64,000 bases of DNA from Streptomyces sp. IMTB 2501 (GCF_001953885.1 NZ_MQUS01000009.1:277-64276), one strand, 5' to 3'. Shown: positions 27,913 through 39,986, counted from the first letter of the stretch. The notes: a model not told the origin generated them from the letters alone. Made by a program: numbers and translations.

Positions 27913-29301
27913 GTGGCGAACGACGCCAGCACCGTTTTCGACCTAGTGATCCTCGGCGGTGGTAGCGGTGGTTACGCCGCGGCCCTGCGCGGGGCGCAGC
28001 TGGGCCTGGACGTCGCCCTGATCGAGAAGGACAAGGTCGGCGGCACCTGCCTGCACCGGGGTTGCATCCCCACCAAGGCCCTGCTGCACGCGGGCGAGAT
28101 CGCCGACCAGGCCCGCGAGAGCGAGCAGTTCGGTGTGAAGGCGACCTTCGAGGGCATCGACGTCCCGGCCGTCCACAAGTACAAGGACGATGTGATCTCG
28201 GGCCTGTACAAGGGTCTGCAGGGGCTCATCGCCTCCCGCAAGGTCACCTACATCGAGGGTGAGGGGCGTCTGTCCTCCCCCACCTCGGTCGACGTGAACG
28301 GCCGGCGCATCCAGGGCCGCCACGTGCTGCTCGCGACCGGCTCCGTGCCGAAGTCGCTGCCGGGCCTGGAGATCGACGGCAACCGGATCATCTCCTCCGA
28401 CCACGCCCTCGTCCTGGACCGCGTGCCGCAGTCCGCGATCATCCTGGGCGGCGGTGTCATCGGCGTCGAGTTCGCCTCGGCGTGGAAGTCCTTCGGTTCC
28501 GACGTCACGGTCATCGAGGGCCTGAAGCACCTCGTCCCGGTCGAGGACGAGAACTCTTCGAAGCTGCTTGAGCGCGCGTTCCGCAAGCGCGGCATCAAGT
28601 TCAACCTCGGCACCTTCTTCCAGAAGGCCGAGTACACGCAGGACGGCGTGAAGGTCACCCTGGCGGACGGCAAGGAGTTCGAGGCCGAGGTCCTCCTCGT
28701 CGCCGTCGGCCGCGGCCCGGTCTCGCAGGGCCTGGGCTACGAGGAGGCCGGGGTCGCCATGGACCGCGGTTACGTCCTCGTCGACGAGTACATGCGCACC
28801 AACGTCCCGACCATCTCCGCCGTCGGTGACCTGGTCCCGACGCTCCAGCTCGCGCACGTCGGCTTCGCCGAGGGCATCCTGGTGGCGGAGCGTCTGGCCG
28901 GTCTGAAGGTCGTTCCGGTCGACTACGACGGTGTCCCGCGGGTGACGTACTGCCACCCGGAGGTCGCCTCCGTCGGTATCACCGAGGCCAAGGCCAAGGA
29001 GATCTACGGCGCGGACAAGGTCGTCGCTCTGAAGTACAACCTGGCGGGCAACGGCAAGAGCAAGATCCTGAAGACCGCGGGCGAGATCAAGCTCGTCCAG
29101 GTCAAGGACGGTGCCGTGGTCGGCGTCCACATGGTCGGCGACCGTATGGGCGAGCAGGTCGGCGAGGCCCAGCTGATCTACAACTGGGAGGCGCTGCCGG
29201 CCGAGGTCGCCCAGCTCATCCACGCCCACCCGACGCAGAACGAGGCGCTCGGCGAGGCGCACCTGGCGCTCGCCGGCAAGCCGCTGCACTCCCACGACTG
29301 A
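27913..29301 (+). CDS. lpdA: Dihydrolipoyl dehydrogenase (E3)
   Basis: A 462-aa flavoprotein that reoxidises the lipoyl group of E2 and reduces NAD+. FAD motif VILGGGSGGYAAAL, redox pair GGTCLHRGCIPTK (about residue 47), NAD motif IILGGGVIGVEFAS and the C-terminal catalytic dyad HAHPTQNEALGE are intact. The GTG at 27913 has GGAGGAC upstream. It sits directly before sucB and near aceE, so it probably serves both the pyruvate and 2-oxoglutarate dehydrogenase systems. Confidence 0.97.
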   Translation: MANDASTVFDLVILGGGSGGYAAALRGAQLGLDVALIEKDKVGGTCLHRGCIPTKALLHAGEIADQARESEQFGVKATFEGIDVPAVHKYKDDVISGLYKGLQGLIASRKVTYIEGEGRLSSPTSVDVNGRRIQGRHVLLATGSVPKSLPGLEIDGNRIISSDHALVLDRVPQSAIILGGGVIGVEFASAWKSFGSDVTVIEGLKHLVPVEDENSSKLLERAFRKRGIKFNLGTFFQKAEYTQDGVKVTLADGKEFEAEVLLVAVGRGPVSQGLGYEEAGVAMDRGYVLVDEYMRTNVPTISAVGDLVPTLQLAHVGFAEGILVAERLAGLKVVPVDYDGVPRVTYCHPEVASVGITEAKAKEIYGADKVVALKYNLAGNGKSKILKTAGEIKLVQVKDGAVVGVHMVGDRMGEQVGEAQLIYNWEALPAEVAQLIHAHPTQNEALGEAHLALAGKPLHSHD

Positions 29302-29362
29302 GCCTTCGGTCAACGGGCGCGACGACACAGACTTCCGCAATTCGTTAGGAGCAACCGAAACC

Positions 29363-31171
29363 ATGGCGGTTTCCGTAACCCTTCCGGCGCTCGGTGAGAG
29401 CGTCACCGAGGGCACTGTCACCCGCTGGCTGAAGGCCGAGGGCGAGCGCGTCGAGGCCGACGAGCCGCTGCTGGAGGTGTCGACCGACAAGGTCGACACC
29501 GAGATCCCCTCGCCCGTCTCCGGTGTCCTGTCCTCCATCAAGGTCGCCGAGGACGAGACCGTCGAGGTCGGCGCCGAGCTGGCCGTGATCGACGACGGCA
29601 CGGGTGCCCCCGCTGCCGCCCCGGCCCCCGCCGCCGCCGAGGCCCCGGCTCCGGCCCCGGCCGCTCCGGTGGCTGAGGCCCCGGCCCCCGCCCCGGCCCC
29701 CGAGGCCCCGGCCCCCGCCCCGGCCCCCGAGGCCCCGGCCGCCCCCGCCGCTCCGGCCGGTGGCGCCCAGGGCACGGACGTGGTCCTGCCCGCGCTCGGT
29801 GAGTCCGTCACCGAGGGCACCGTCACCCGCTGGCTGAAGTCGGTCGGCGACTCCGTCGACGCCGACGAGCCGCTGCTCGAGGTCTCCACGGACAAGGTCG
29901 ACACCGAGATCCCGGCGCCCGCCTCCGGCGTGCTGCTCGAGATCGTGGTGAACGAGGACGAGACCGCCGAGGTCGGCGCCAAGCTCGCCGTCATCGGCGC
30001 CCCCGGTGCCGCTCCGGCGGCTGCCCCGGCTCCGGCCGCCCCGGCCCCCGCCGCCGCTGCCCCCGCGGCCCCGGCTGCCCCGGCCGCTCCGGCCCCGGCC
30101 CCGGCCGCTCCGGCTCCGGCTCCCGCTGCTGCCGCCCCGGCCCCGGTCGCCCCCGCGGCTCCGGCGCCCGCCCCGGCTCCGGTCACCCCGGCCACCGCGC
30201 CGACCTCCCCGACCGCCACCCAGGCGACCGACGAGGGCGCCTACGTCACCCCGCTGGTGCGCAAGCTCGCCGCCGAGAACGGCGTCGACCTGGCCGCCGT
30301 CAAGGGCACCGGCGTCGGCGGCCGTATCCGCAAGCAGGACGTCATCGCCGCCGCCGAGGCCGCGAAGGCCGCAGCCGCCGCCCCGGCTCCGGCCGCCGCC
30401 GCTCCGGCCGCCGGAGCGGCGAAGAAGGCCCCGGCGCTGGAGGTCTCCCCGCTGCGCGGCCAGACCGTCAAGATGCCCCGCATCCGCAAGGTCATCGGCG
30501 ACAACATGGTCAAGGCGCTGCACGAGCAGGCCCAGCTGTCGTCGGTCGTCGAGGTCGACGTGACCCGCCTGATGAGGCTGCGCGCCCAGGCCAAGGACTC
30601 CTTCGCCGCGCGCGAGGGCGTCAAGCTCTCCCCGATGCCGTTCTTCGTGAAGGCGGCGGCCCAGGCGCTGAAGGCCCACCCGGTCATCAACGCCAAAATC
30701 AACGAGGCCGAGGGCACGATCACCTACTTCGACTCCGAGAACGTCGGTATCGCGGTGGACTCCGAGAAGGGCCTGATGACCCCGGTCATCAAGCACGCCG
30801 GCGACCTCAACATCGCGGGCATCGCCAAGGCCACGGCGGAGCTGGCCGGCAAGGTCCGCGCCAACAAGATCACCCCGGACGAGCTGTCCGGCGCGACCTT
30901 CACCATCTCCAACACCGGTTCGCGCGGCGCCCTGTTCGACACGATCATCGTGCCGCCGGGCCAGGTCGCGATCCTCGGCATCGGTGCCACGGTCAAGCGT
31001 CCGGCCGTCATCGAGACCGAGGAGGGCACGGTCATCGGCGTCCGCGACATGACCTACCTGACCCTCTCCTACGACCACCGCCTGGTGGACGGCGCCGACG
31101 CGGCCCGTTACCTGACGGCGGTCAAGGCGATCCTGGAGGCGGGCGAGTTCGAGGTCGAGCTGGGCCTGTAA
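29363..31171 (+). CDS. sucB: 2-Oxoacid dehydrogenase E2 (dihydrolipoyl acyltransferase) with two lipoyl domains
   Basis: A 602-aa core subunit. Two nearly identical lipoyl domains (residues 1-78, lipoyl Lys43; about 137-213, lipoyl Lys178; both in STDKVDTEIP) are joined by Ala/Pro linkers of about 60 and 75 residues. A peripheral-subunit-binding domain follows (VTPLVRKLAAENGVDLAAVKGTG, about 293-325), then the acyltransferase domain (about 365-602) with the catalytic SYDHRLVDGADAARY. In related actinobacteria the E2 of this type serves the pyruvate dehydrogenase complex and binds the OdhA-type enzyme; aceE downstream fits this. The ATG at 29363 has TTAGGAGC upstream. Confidence 0.95.
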   Translation: MAVSVTLPALGESVTEGTVTRWLKAEGERVEADEPLLEVSTDKVDTEIPSPVSGVLSSIKVAEDETVEVGAELAVIDDGTGAPAAAPAPAAAEAPAPAPAAPVAEAPAPAPAPEAPAPAPAPEAPAAPAAPAGGAQGTDVVLPALGESVTEGTVTRWLKSVGDSVDADEPLLEVSTDKVDTEIPAPASGVLLEIVVNEDETAEVGAKLAVIGAPGAAPAAAPAPAAPAPAAAAPAAPAAPAAPAPAPAAPAPAPAAAAPAPVAPAAPAPAPAPVTPATAPTSPTATQATDEGAYVTPLVRKLAAENGVDLAAVKGTGVGGRIRKQDVIAAAEAAKAAAAAPAPAAAAPAAGAAKKAPALEVSPLRGQTVKMPRIRKVIGDNMVKALHEQAQLSSVVEVDVTRLMRLRAQAKDSFAAREGVKLSPMPFFVKAAAQALKAHPVINAKINEAEGTITYFDSENVGIAVDSEKGLMTPVIKHAGDLNIAGIAKATAELAGKVRANKITPDELSGATFTISNTGSRGALFDTIIVPPGQVAILGIGATVKRPAVIETEEGTVIGVRDMTYLTLSYDHRLVDGADAARYLTAVKAILEAGEFEVELGL

Positions 31172-31197
31172 GCCCACTGGGCTCTTCGCCTGTGCGG

Positions 31198-31227
31198 CAC
31201 CCCGTCCGGAGCTTTCCGGGCGGGGTG
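31198..31227 (+). terminator. sucB terminator hairpin
   Basis: A 13-bp stem (31198-31210 with 31215-31227, one G-U pair) and four-base loop, 26 bases after the stop, followed by a T-containing stretch. Confidence 0.8.
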
Positions 31228-31353
31228 TTCGTGTTTGTCGGCGCGCGTTGCGTGTAAGCCTCGTCTCACCTGCGCAAAAGCACCCCCACGTGCCCCACCC
31301 ACGGAGCGAACCCGCCGTATTGTCTAAACGTCAGCCCTCCCTAAGGAGCCTCC

Positions 31354-31977
31354 ATGACCGCGCCCGTCGTCCACTCGCTGCGCGAACAGATCCGCGAGCA
31401 CATCGTGGAAGGAATCGTCAGCGGGCGCTGGCAGCCGGGTGAGCGCATCGTGGAGCGCCGTATCGCCACCGAGCTGGAGGTCAGCCAGACCCCGGTCCGT
31501 GAGGCCCTGCGCGAGCTGGAGTCCCTCCGCCTGATCGAGTCCGCGCCGAACAAGGGCGTGCGGGTGCGGAACCTGACCGCGGCCGACCTGGAGGAGAGCT
31601 ACCCGGTGCGGGCCGGGCTGGAAGCCATCGCGGCGGAGCTGGCGGCCGACCGTCTGGCCGAGGACTGCTCGGCCCTGGAACCGCACGTCCTGGCCCTGTA
31701 CGAGGCCGACCGCGAGGCCGACGGCACCGCCCAGGTCCGTCACACGGTCGGCTTCCACCGCGAGCTCGTGCGCGCCGCGCACAACTCGGTGCTCCTGCAC
31801 ACCTGGGAAGGGCTCGGCATCGAGGTCTTCACGGCGCTGTCCATCCGCTGGCTGGGCACGGTCCAGCAGTCGTACGCGGAGGAGCACGAGGAGCTGGTGG
31901 CCGCCTTCAAGCGCCGGGACCCCCGTATCGCGGAGATCGTGAAGGCCCATGTACTGGGCTGCGCCCCGAGGGCCTAG
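31354..31977 (+). CDS. GntR-family transcriptional regulator (FadR/FCD type)
   Basis: A 207-aa regulator with an N-terminal winged helix (REQIREHIVEGIVSGRWQPGERIVERRIATELEVSQTPVREALRELES, residues 10-60) and a helical FCD ligand domain with the metal-binding pattern around RHTVGFHRELV and EEHEELV. Ligands of this class are often carboxylic acids. Lying between sucB and aceE, it is a good candidate to control one or both, perhaps through the palindrome at 32120. The ATG follows AAGGAGC. Its target is inferred, not shown. Confidence 0.88.
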   Translation: MTAPVVHSLREQIREHIVEGIVSGRWQPGERIVERRIATELEVSQTPVREALRELESLRLIESAPNKGVRVRNLTAADLEESYPVRAGLEAIAAELAADRLAEDCSALEPHVLALYEADREADGTAQVRHTVGFHRELVRAAHNSVLLHTWEGLGIEVFTALSIRWLGTVQQSYAEEHEELVAAFKRRDPRIAEIVKAHVLGCAPRA

Positions 31978-32045
31978 CCCCGTTCTGCGCGATCTCGACC
32001 ACGCGAGCACAACCCCGCTCACCTGCGAAAACACCACCCAACAAC

Positions 32046-32080
32046 GGCACGGGGTGCCCCCGTCGAAGGCACCCCGTGCC
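32046..32080 (+). terminator. Terminator after the GntR gene
   Basis: Perfect 13-bp stem (32046-32058 with 32068-32080), nine-base loop. Confidence 0.85.
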
Positions 32081-32119
32081 GACTTTCTCGGAATCGAGAG
32101 GTTTTGCCCCTCAACCCTT

Positions 32120-32136
32120 TGATCGATCATCGATCA
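32120..32136. promoter_or_regulatory. 17-bp perfect palindrome upstream of aceE
   Basis: TGATCGAT-C-ATCGATCA is perfectly symmetric and AT-rich relative to its surroundings, 119 bases before the aceE ATG and just after the GntR gene. It has the form of an operator for a dimeric repressor. Confidence 0.65.
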
Positions 32137-32254
32137 GGGAGTTAAAGTCGCCGACGGACTTCCACCGAAGTCCAGCCCTGTCCTGCCAAAGACCAAGGGC
32201 ACCCCCGAGCCCTTACCGATGAGGGAACCCCCTTCGACTGAGGAAGGCGGCGAC

Positions 32255-34966
<2,712 letters not shown>

Positions 34967-35400
34967 GAGCCGGCACAACTGAGCGCCGTTGCGGCGGACG
35001 GAGGATGGCGACGCCCTCTGTCCGCCGCCCGGCGTTTCGTCGGAGCGTGTCAGCGCCTCGTGCGGTTCGGTCAGCCGGCGCGGATGCCTGCGCGTTTTCG
35101 ACCAGTCCGCCGACCGGGGTGAGTCTGCTGTCGGCGGTGACCGCGGCCACGGTGTCGCGCAGTCCGGTCAACGCGCCCTCCGAGAGGATCCGGCCTGCCC
35201 TGCCCCCGGCCTCGGCGACGACGGACTCGGCCTGCCGTTCGGCCGCCTGCACCGTCTGCCGGGCCCGGCGCTCGGCGTCCCCGCGGAGCCGCCCGGCCTC
35301 CAGGCGCAGTTCCTCGGCATGCTCCTCGATCTCCGTCAGCCGCCTCTCCGCCTTCTGCTGCCGGGGGGTGCGTGCCAGGTGTCGCCGGGCTGGGGGGCAC

Positions 35401-35425
35401 CTCCCACGCCTTGAGGCCGTGGGAG
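35401..35425. repeat. Short hairpin repeat near the remnant gene
   Basis: CTCCCACG (35401-35408) and CGTGGGAG (35418-35425) form a stem around CCTTGAGGC. It resembles the common intergenic repeats of Streptomyces. Confidence 0.55.
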
Positions 35426-35492
35426 AGGGAATGGCCGGACGGGCTCTGGGCGATCGCCGCCGGGCCGGCAGGCTTCGTGGCAGGCTGGCCGC

Positions 35493-36503
35493 ATGCGTGC
35501 GGCCCGGCTCATCAAGATGGTGCTCCTCCTGCAGTCCCGGCCCTCCATGACCGCCGCCGAACTCGCGCGGGAGCTGGAGGTGTCGGAGCGGACGGTCACC
35601 CGGGACGCGCAGGCGCTGTCGGAGGCGGGGGTGCCGGTGTACGCGGACCGGGGGCGGGCCGGCGGGTACCGGCTGGTCGGCGGCTACCGGACGCGGCTGA
35701 CGGGCCTGGCCAGGAGCGAGGCGGAGGCGCTGTTCCTGAGCGGGGTGCCGGGGGCGCTCAGGGAGATGGGCCTGGAGGACGCCGCCTCCGCGGCCCGGCT
35801 GAAGGTCTCCGCGGCGCTGCTGCCCTCGCTGCGGGACGCCCCGGACAGCGCCGCCCAGCGGTTCCATCTGGACGCGCCGGCCTGGTTCCAGGAGCCGGAG
35901 ACGCCCGCGCTGCTGTCGGTGGTCGCGGAGGCGGTGTGGGACGACCGCCGGGTCACCGCCCGGTACCGGCGGGGTGCGGACGAGGTGGAGCGGCTGCTGG
36001 AGCCGTACGGGCTCGTTCTGAAGGCGGGCGTCTGGTACCTGTGCGCGCGGGTGGCGGACGGCGACTCCTCGGGCGACGGCGCCTCCCGTACGTACCGGAC
36101 CTACCGGATCGACCGGTTCAGCGCCGTGGATCCTCTGGAGGAACGGTTCGCCCGTGATCCGGAGTTCGGCCTGCCCGGATACTGGGCCGAGCAGGCCGAG
36201 CGGTTCGCGCGCTCGATCCTGCGCGCCGAGGCCGTCGTACGGCTGTCCCCGCTGGGCGTGCGCAGGCTCCGGTACGCCGTCGAGCCGGTGGCGGCGCGCG
36301 CGGCGCTGAGCGGGCCGGGCGAGCCGGACGGGGCGGGCTGGGTGACGGTGACGCTGCCGGTGGAGTCCGAGGAGGTCGCGTACACGCAGCTGACGGCGCT
36401 CGGGGCGGAGGCCGAGGTGCTGGCTCCGCAGAGCCTGCGGGAACGGCTGGCGGCGGACGCGGTCCGGCTGGCGGCGCTCTACGGCCGTACCGGCACGGGA
36501 TAA
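35493..36503 (+). CDS. WYL-domain transcriptional regulator (DeoR/YafY type)
   Basis: A 336-aa regulator with an N-terminal HTH (ELARELEVSERTVTRDAQALSEAGVPVYADRGRAGGYRLVGGYRT, residues 22-70) and a WYL domain (about 145-215: RRVTARYRRGADE, LEPYGLVLKAGVWYLCARV), then a WCX-like C-terminal region. WYL domains sense ligands, often nucleic-acid related. The ATG at 35493 has no SD. It is monocistronic, with no adjacent obvious target. Confidence 0.88.
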   Translation: MRAARLIKMVLLLQSRPSMTAAELARELEVSERTVTRDAQALSEAGVPVYADRGRAGGYRLVGGYRTRLTGLARSEAEALFLSGVPGALREMGLEDAASAARLKVSAALLPSLRDAPDSAAQRFHLDAPAWFQEPETPALLSVVAEAVWDDRRVTARYRRGADEVERLLEPYGLVLKAGVWYLCARVADGDSSGDGASRTYRTYRIDRFSAVDPLEERFARDPEFGLPGYWAEQAERFARSILRAEAVVRLSPLGVRRLRYAVEPVAARAALSGPGEPDGAGWVTVTLPVESEEVAYTQLTALGAEAEVLAPQSLRERLAADAVRLAALYGRTGTG

Positions 36504-36559
36504 CGATCCGCCTTACTCCGCGTGCGTCCCACGGGTGGAGGCCCGATGCTGGTGCCGTG

Positions 36560-37078
36560 ATGGACGAGACGGAGTTCTGGGAGCTGATCGACGCCACCCG
36601 CGAGAGTGCCGAGGGCGATCCCGAGGAACAGGCCGACGCGCTCGTGGACCGGCTGCTCCAGCTGGACCCCGAGCTGGTCCTGGACTTCGCCCGTCACTTC
36701 GAGGCGCGTTACAACCGCGCCTACCACTGGGACCTGTGGGGCGCCGCCTGCGTGTTGCTGGACGGGGCCAGCGACGACGCGTTCGACTTTTTCCGCTGCT
36801 GGCTGATCGGCCAGGGCCGGGAGGTCTACGAGGGCGCCCTGCACGAGCCGGACTCGCTGGCCGAGCTGCTGGGCGAGTTCGACGAGGAGATCGACGGCGA
36901 CGGCGAGGAGCTGGGCTACGCGGCCGACGAGGCCTACGAGCAGCTGACCGGCACCGTCGCACCGGACCTGGGCATCGCCCCGGCGCCCGCCGAGCCCGAG
37001 GGCACGCCGGTGGACTTCGAGAACGAGCGGGCCCTCGCCGAACGGTTTCCGCGGCTGTGGGACCGCTTCCGGGAGTAG
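36560..37078 (+). CDS. DUF4240-containing protein
   Basis: A 172-aa acidic soluble protein beginning MDETEFWELIDATRESAEGDPEEQA, with ARYNRAYHWDLWGAACVLLDGASDDAFDFFRCWLIGQGR, the core of DUF4240. Function of the family is unknown. GTG (36557) and ATG (36560) stand side by side; ATG is preferred. No SD is seen, and GATGCT six bases ahead may be a -10 for a leaderless message. Confidence 0.85.
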   Translation: MDETEFWELIDATRESAEGDPEEQADALVDRLLQLDPELVLDFARHFEARYNRAYHWDLWGAACVLLDGASDDAFDFFRCWLIGQGREVYEGALHEPDSLAELLGEFDEEIDGDGEELGYAADEAYEQLTGTVAPDLGIAPAPAEPEGTPVDFENERALAERFPRLWDRFRE

Positions 37079-37089
37079 CCGGACCCGGC

Positions 37090-37323
37090 TCAGCCGGCCG
37101 TGCGCCCGCGGGTGGCGCCGGCCGGCAGAAGGGCCTGGCTCCGGTCGGTCCGTACCGCGTGATGCAGCGGCGCGGCGTTGGCGCGGCCGAGGGCGGACGC
37201 GGTGGCCGCGGCCGGGCCGAGGACGACGGCGGCGGCCGCGCAGAGCGCCGCCCAGGTGCCGCGCGTGACCGGTGCACGACGGGTCCGCTCCGTGGTCCCG
37301 TCGTGCGTACGAGTGCTGTTCAT
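37090..37323 (-). CDS. Small secreted or membrane-anchored protein (77 aa)
   Basis: MNSTRTHDGTTERTRRAP is followed by one hydrophobic segment (TWAALCAAAAVVLGPAAATASALG), then a short basic tail. This could be a signal peptide cut at ATASALG or a membrane anchor. The ATG at 37323 follows AAGGTGGGGG (rc). No family is recognised; coding status rests on the SD and signal-like helix. Confidence 0.5.
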   Translation of the reverse strand: MNSTRTHDGTTERTRRAPVTRGTWAALCAAAAVVLGPAAATASALGRANAAPLHHAVRTDRSQALLPAGATRGRTAG

Positions 37324-37407
37324 GACCCCCACCTTCATGACCACCTCGGGTCGGCTGATGTCGTCCCCGACCGTACGGCGCGGGGCTCGGAGAAGGCTGC
37401 GTGGCGT

Positions 37408-38583
37408 CTAGGGGATTCCTGTGAGCGGCGCGGGGGCCGTCCGGCCCGGGAGAACAGGGGCGGTCCAGCCGGGGAAGGCGGGCCCGGCCCGGCCCGGAAG
37501 AACCGGAATGATCCGGCTGGGCAGAGCCGGGGTGGTGCGGCCCTGGAGACGGGCGGCCTGGTCCCTGATCTCGGGGAGGCGGGCGGTGAGGGCGGCGCCG
37601 GGGCAGTCGGTCATGTAGCCGTCCTTGTGGCCGGCCAGGGCGGGCAGGGTGACGGAGGCGCCGACCTTGAAGCGGCTGAGGCTGTTGCTCGAGACCAGGC
37701 TGACGCTCGTGCGCGGGTCGATGTCGGCGAGGCCGAGCTTCCAGGCGGCCAGGGCCGCGATCGCGTCGGTCATGGCCTTGGGCACGGGGACCCCGGCGGT
37801 GAAGGTGCCGATCGCGGCGATACCGGCGGTGCGACGGTTGAAGCCCATGGTGTGGGCGCCGATGACGGCCCGCTCGGCGCCTCCGGCGCGGCCTTCGTAG
37901 ATGGTGCCGCAGCGGTCGACGAGGAAGTTGTAGCCGATGTCGTCCCAGCGACGGTCACCGGTCTGGCCGGCGTACAGGTGGCGGATGATCTTCGGCACGT
38001 CGTCGCAGTCGTAGCCGCCCGGCGAGTCGGTGTGGTGGAGGAAGACGGCGACCACCTTGTCGTCGTAACGCGGGGGCGGCTGGGTGTGTCCGGTGGGGCC
38101 CAGCCAGACGGAGCGGGGCACGATGTGCGGCCGGGCGGCGCGGTGGCCCGCGGCCGGGGCGCGGGCCGGTACCGGCTCGTCCTCGTCGAGGCCGACCACG
38201 GTGGTCCGCTCGAAGCCACGGGCGCACAGGGCGAGCGCGACGACCGCCAGCAGGCAGGGCAGACCGCCGAGCAGCACCAGCAGGGGACCGGGTATGCGCC
38301 GACGGAACAGGCTCCGTATCCCCGGCGCGCCCGGTGTCTCCGGCGCCTCGGGCGTCCGCGGGGTCCCGGGCAGGTCCGGTATACCCGGTGGCTCGGGACG
38401 CTCGGACGGGTTCGGTCTGTCCGCCGGCCCCGGTGGCTCGGGTCTCTCCGTCGGCCCCGGTGGCTCCGGCGTCTCGTTCTCCGGTGTCCCCGGTGTCTGC
38501 GGGGTCCCGGAGGTGTCAGTGCCCGGTGTCCCCGGTATCGGGGAGGTTCCGGGCTTCTCCAGCGTTCTTCGGAGGGCGAACAT
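37408..38583 (-). CDS. N-acetylmuramoyl-L-alanine amidase / PGRP-domain protein with Pro-rich N-terminus
   Basis: A 391-aa membrane-anchored enzyme. Residues 1-95 are a disordered run of Pro-Gly-Thr-Glu repeats, followed by one helix (PGPLLVLLGGLPCLLAVVALALCA, about 100-123) and an external PGRP/amidase_2 domain (about 165-340). Zinc ligands are recognisable: His in VFLHHTD, His in AGHKDG and Cys in MTDCPG. NFLVDRCGTIYEGR is the family core. The tail is again Pro/Arg-rich. The ATG at 38583 is favoured by GGAGAG upstream; the frame is open for 52 more codons. Role: peptidoglycan cleavage or binding. Confidence 0.85.
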   Translation of the reverse strand: MFALRRTLEKPGTSPIPGTPGTDTSGTPQTPGTPENETPEPPGPTERPEPPGPADRPNPSERPEPPGIPDLPGTPRTPEAPETPGAPGIRSLFRRRIPGPLLVLLGGLPCLLAVVALALCARGFERTTVVGLDEDEPVPARAPAAGHRAARPHIVPRSVWLGPTGHTQPPPRYDDKVVAVFLHHTDSPGGYDCDDVPKIIRHLYAGQTGDRRWDDIGYNFLVDRCGTIYEGRAGGAERAVIGAHTMGFNRRTAGIAAIGTFTAGVPVPKAMTDAIAALAAWKLGLADIDPRTSVSLVSSNSLSRFKVGASVTLPALAGHKDGYMTDCPGAALTARLPEIRDQAARLQGRTTPALPSRIIPVLPGRAGPAFPGWTAPVLPGRTAPAPLTGIP

Positions 38584-38786
38584 GATCCCACTCTCCGGCC
38601 GCCGGGCCCCGCCCGCGATGTGCGCTGTGCCACCTGGCGGAACCATCGTCCCGGTCCGGGACGTTTCTGGGGGTACACACATACGTGGCCGGTTCGCCGC
38701 CCGGTGGCCGTTCTCGCGTATGGGTGGGTGACTGATCACCGGGCCCGTCCCGTCCGTACTGAGGGGTCCGAGAGAAAGGCGGCTCC

Positions 38787-39971
38787 GTGGACCTGCTCGA
38801 CCTGGTGCTTGTGCTGGTGATCCTCGTCTACGCGGCGTCCGGATACCGGCGCGGCCTGGTGGCCGGCTGTGTCTCGCTTGCCGGGTTCGTCGGCGGCGCC
38901 GTCATCGGTGTGTGGGTGCTGCCCTGGGTGACCCGTCTGGCGGAGCGCGGCACGGCACAGGCGACGGTGCTCGCGGTGGTGACGGTCCTGGTGCCGGCGG
39001 TGGTGGGCCACGAGCTGGCGGGCCGGCTGGCGCTGCGGCTACGCGGGGAGCTGGACCGGGGCCCGCTGCGGGTCGTGGACGGGATAGGGGGCGCGGCGGC
39101 GAACTCGGTCGCCGTGCTGATCGTGGCCTGGGTGGTGGCGAGCGTGCTGGGCGCGGCCCCGTCCCAGACGCTGGCGACGGCGATACGGAACTCGACGCTG
39201 CTGGGCGCGGTGCAACAGGCGATGCCGGACACCACGCCCGCGTGGTTCTCACGGGCCACGTCGGCGCTGACCGAGGCGGGTTTCCCGCAGGTCTTCAACC
39301 CGTTCGAGAACGAGTCGACGGCCCGGGTTGCCCGCCCCTCCGGCGACAGCGTCACACCGGCGGCGACGAGCGCCGCGAAGCTGAGCACGGTCAAGATCGA
39401 GGGCGTGTCGGGCAACGAGGGCCGCGAGGGCAGCGGTTTCGTCTACGCCGCACACCATGTGATGACCAACGCCCATGTGGTGGCGGGCATCGACCAGCCG
39501 AGCGTGCGCGTGGGCGGAGTCGGGCGGTCGTACGAGGCCCGGGTGGTGCTCTTCGATCCCGACCGGGACGTGGCGGTGCTCTATGTGCCGGGCCTGCACG
39601 CCCCGGTGCTGCGCTTCGACACGACCGCGGCGCGCGGTGACTCGGCGGTGGTCGCGGGCTATCCGCAGGACGGCGGCCTGAACCTCCAGGCGGCGACGGT
39701 GGCGAGCCGGGTCCAGGCCACCGGCCAGAACATCTACAACGACGCCACGGTCACCCGGGACATCTACTCGATCCGCTCCACGGTCCGCCCGGGCAACTCC
39801 GGCGGCCCGCTGCTGACCACACACGGCAAGGTGTTCGGGGTGGTCTTCGCCCGCTCCACCTCGGACGCCGAGACGGGGTACGTGCTGACGGCGGACGAGG
39901 TGTCGGGCGACGCACGGCGCGCGGCCACGGCGACGGTGCCGGTGGACACGGGCCAGCTGGTCAGCTCCTAG
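38787..39971 (+). CDS. MarP-like membrane serine protease (CvpA-trypsin fusion)
   Basis: A 394-aa protein. Residues 1-125 hold four membrane helices of the CvpA/colicin V family, and residues about 190-385 a trypsin-like protease. Triad: His in MTNAHVV, Asp in PDRDVAVLYV and Ser in RPGNSGGPL. Two Cys are absent from the protease core, unlike mycobacterial MarP, which uses a disulfide (from memory). MarP supports acid and oxidative stress tolerance in mycobacteria and acts on a peptidoglycan hydrolase there; the divergent amidase gene next door suggests a similar pairing. The GTG at 38787 follows AGAAAGGCGG. Confidence 0.88.
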   Translation: MDLLDLVLVLVILVYAASGYRRGLVAGCVSLAGFVGGAVIGVWVLPWVTRLAERGTAQATVLAVVTVLVPAVVGHELAGRLALRLRGELDRGPLRVVDGIGGAAANSVAVLIVAWVVASVLGAAPSQTLATAIRNSTLLGAVQQAMPDTTPAWFSRATSALTEAGFPQVFNPFENESTARVARPSGDSVTPAATSAAKLSTVKIEGVSGNEGREGSGFVYAAHHVMTNAHVVAGIDQPSVRVGGVGRSYEARVVLFDPDRDVAVLYVPGLHAPVLRFDTTAARGDSAVVAGYPQDGGLNLQAATVASRVQATGQNIYNDATVTRDIYSIRSTVRPGNSGGPLLTTHGKVFGVVFARSTSDAETGYVLTADEVSGDARRAATATVPVDTGQLVSS

Positions 39972-39986
39972 GACAGGCCCTGGCCG

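Noticed and set aside
29345..31177. Gly/Arg-rich open frame antisense to sucB
   Set aside because: It results from the Ala/Pro-rich linkers read backwards; no start signal or domain.
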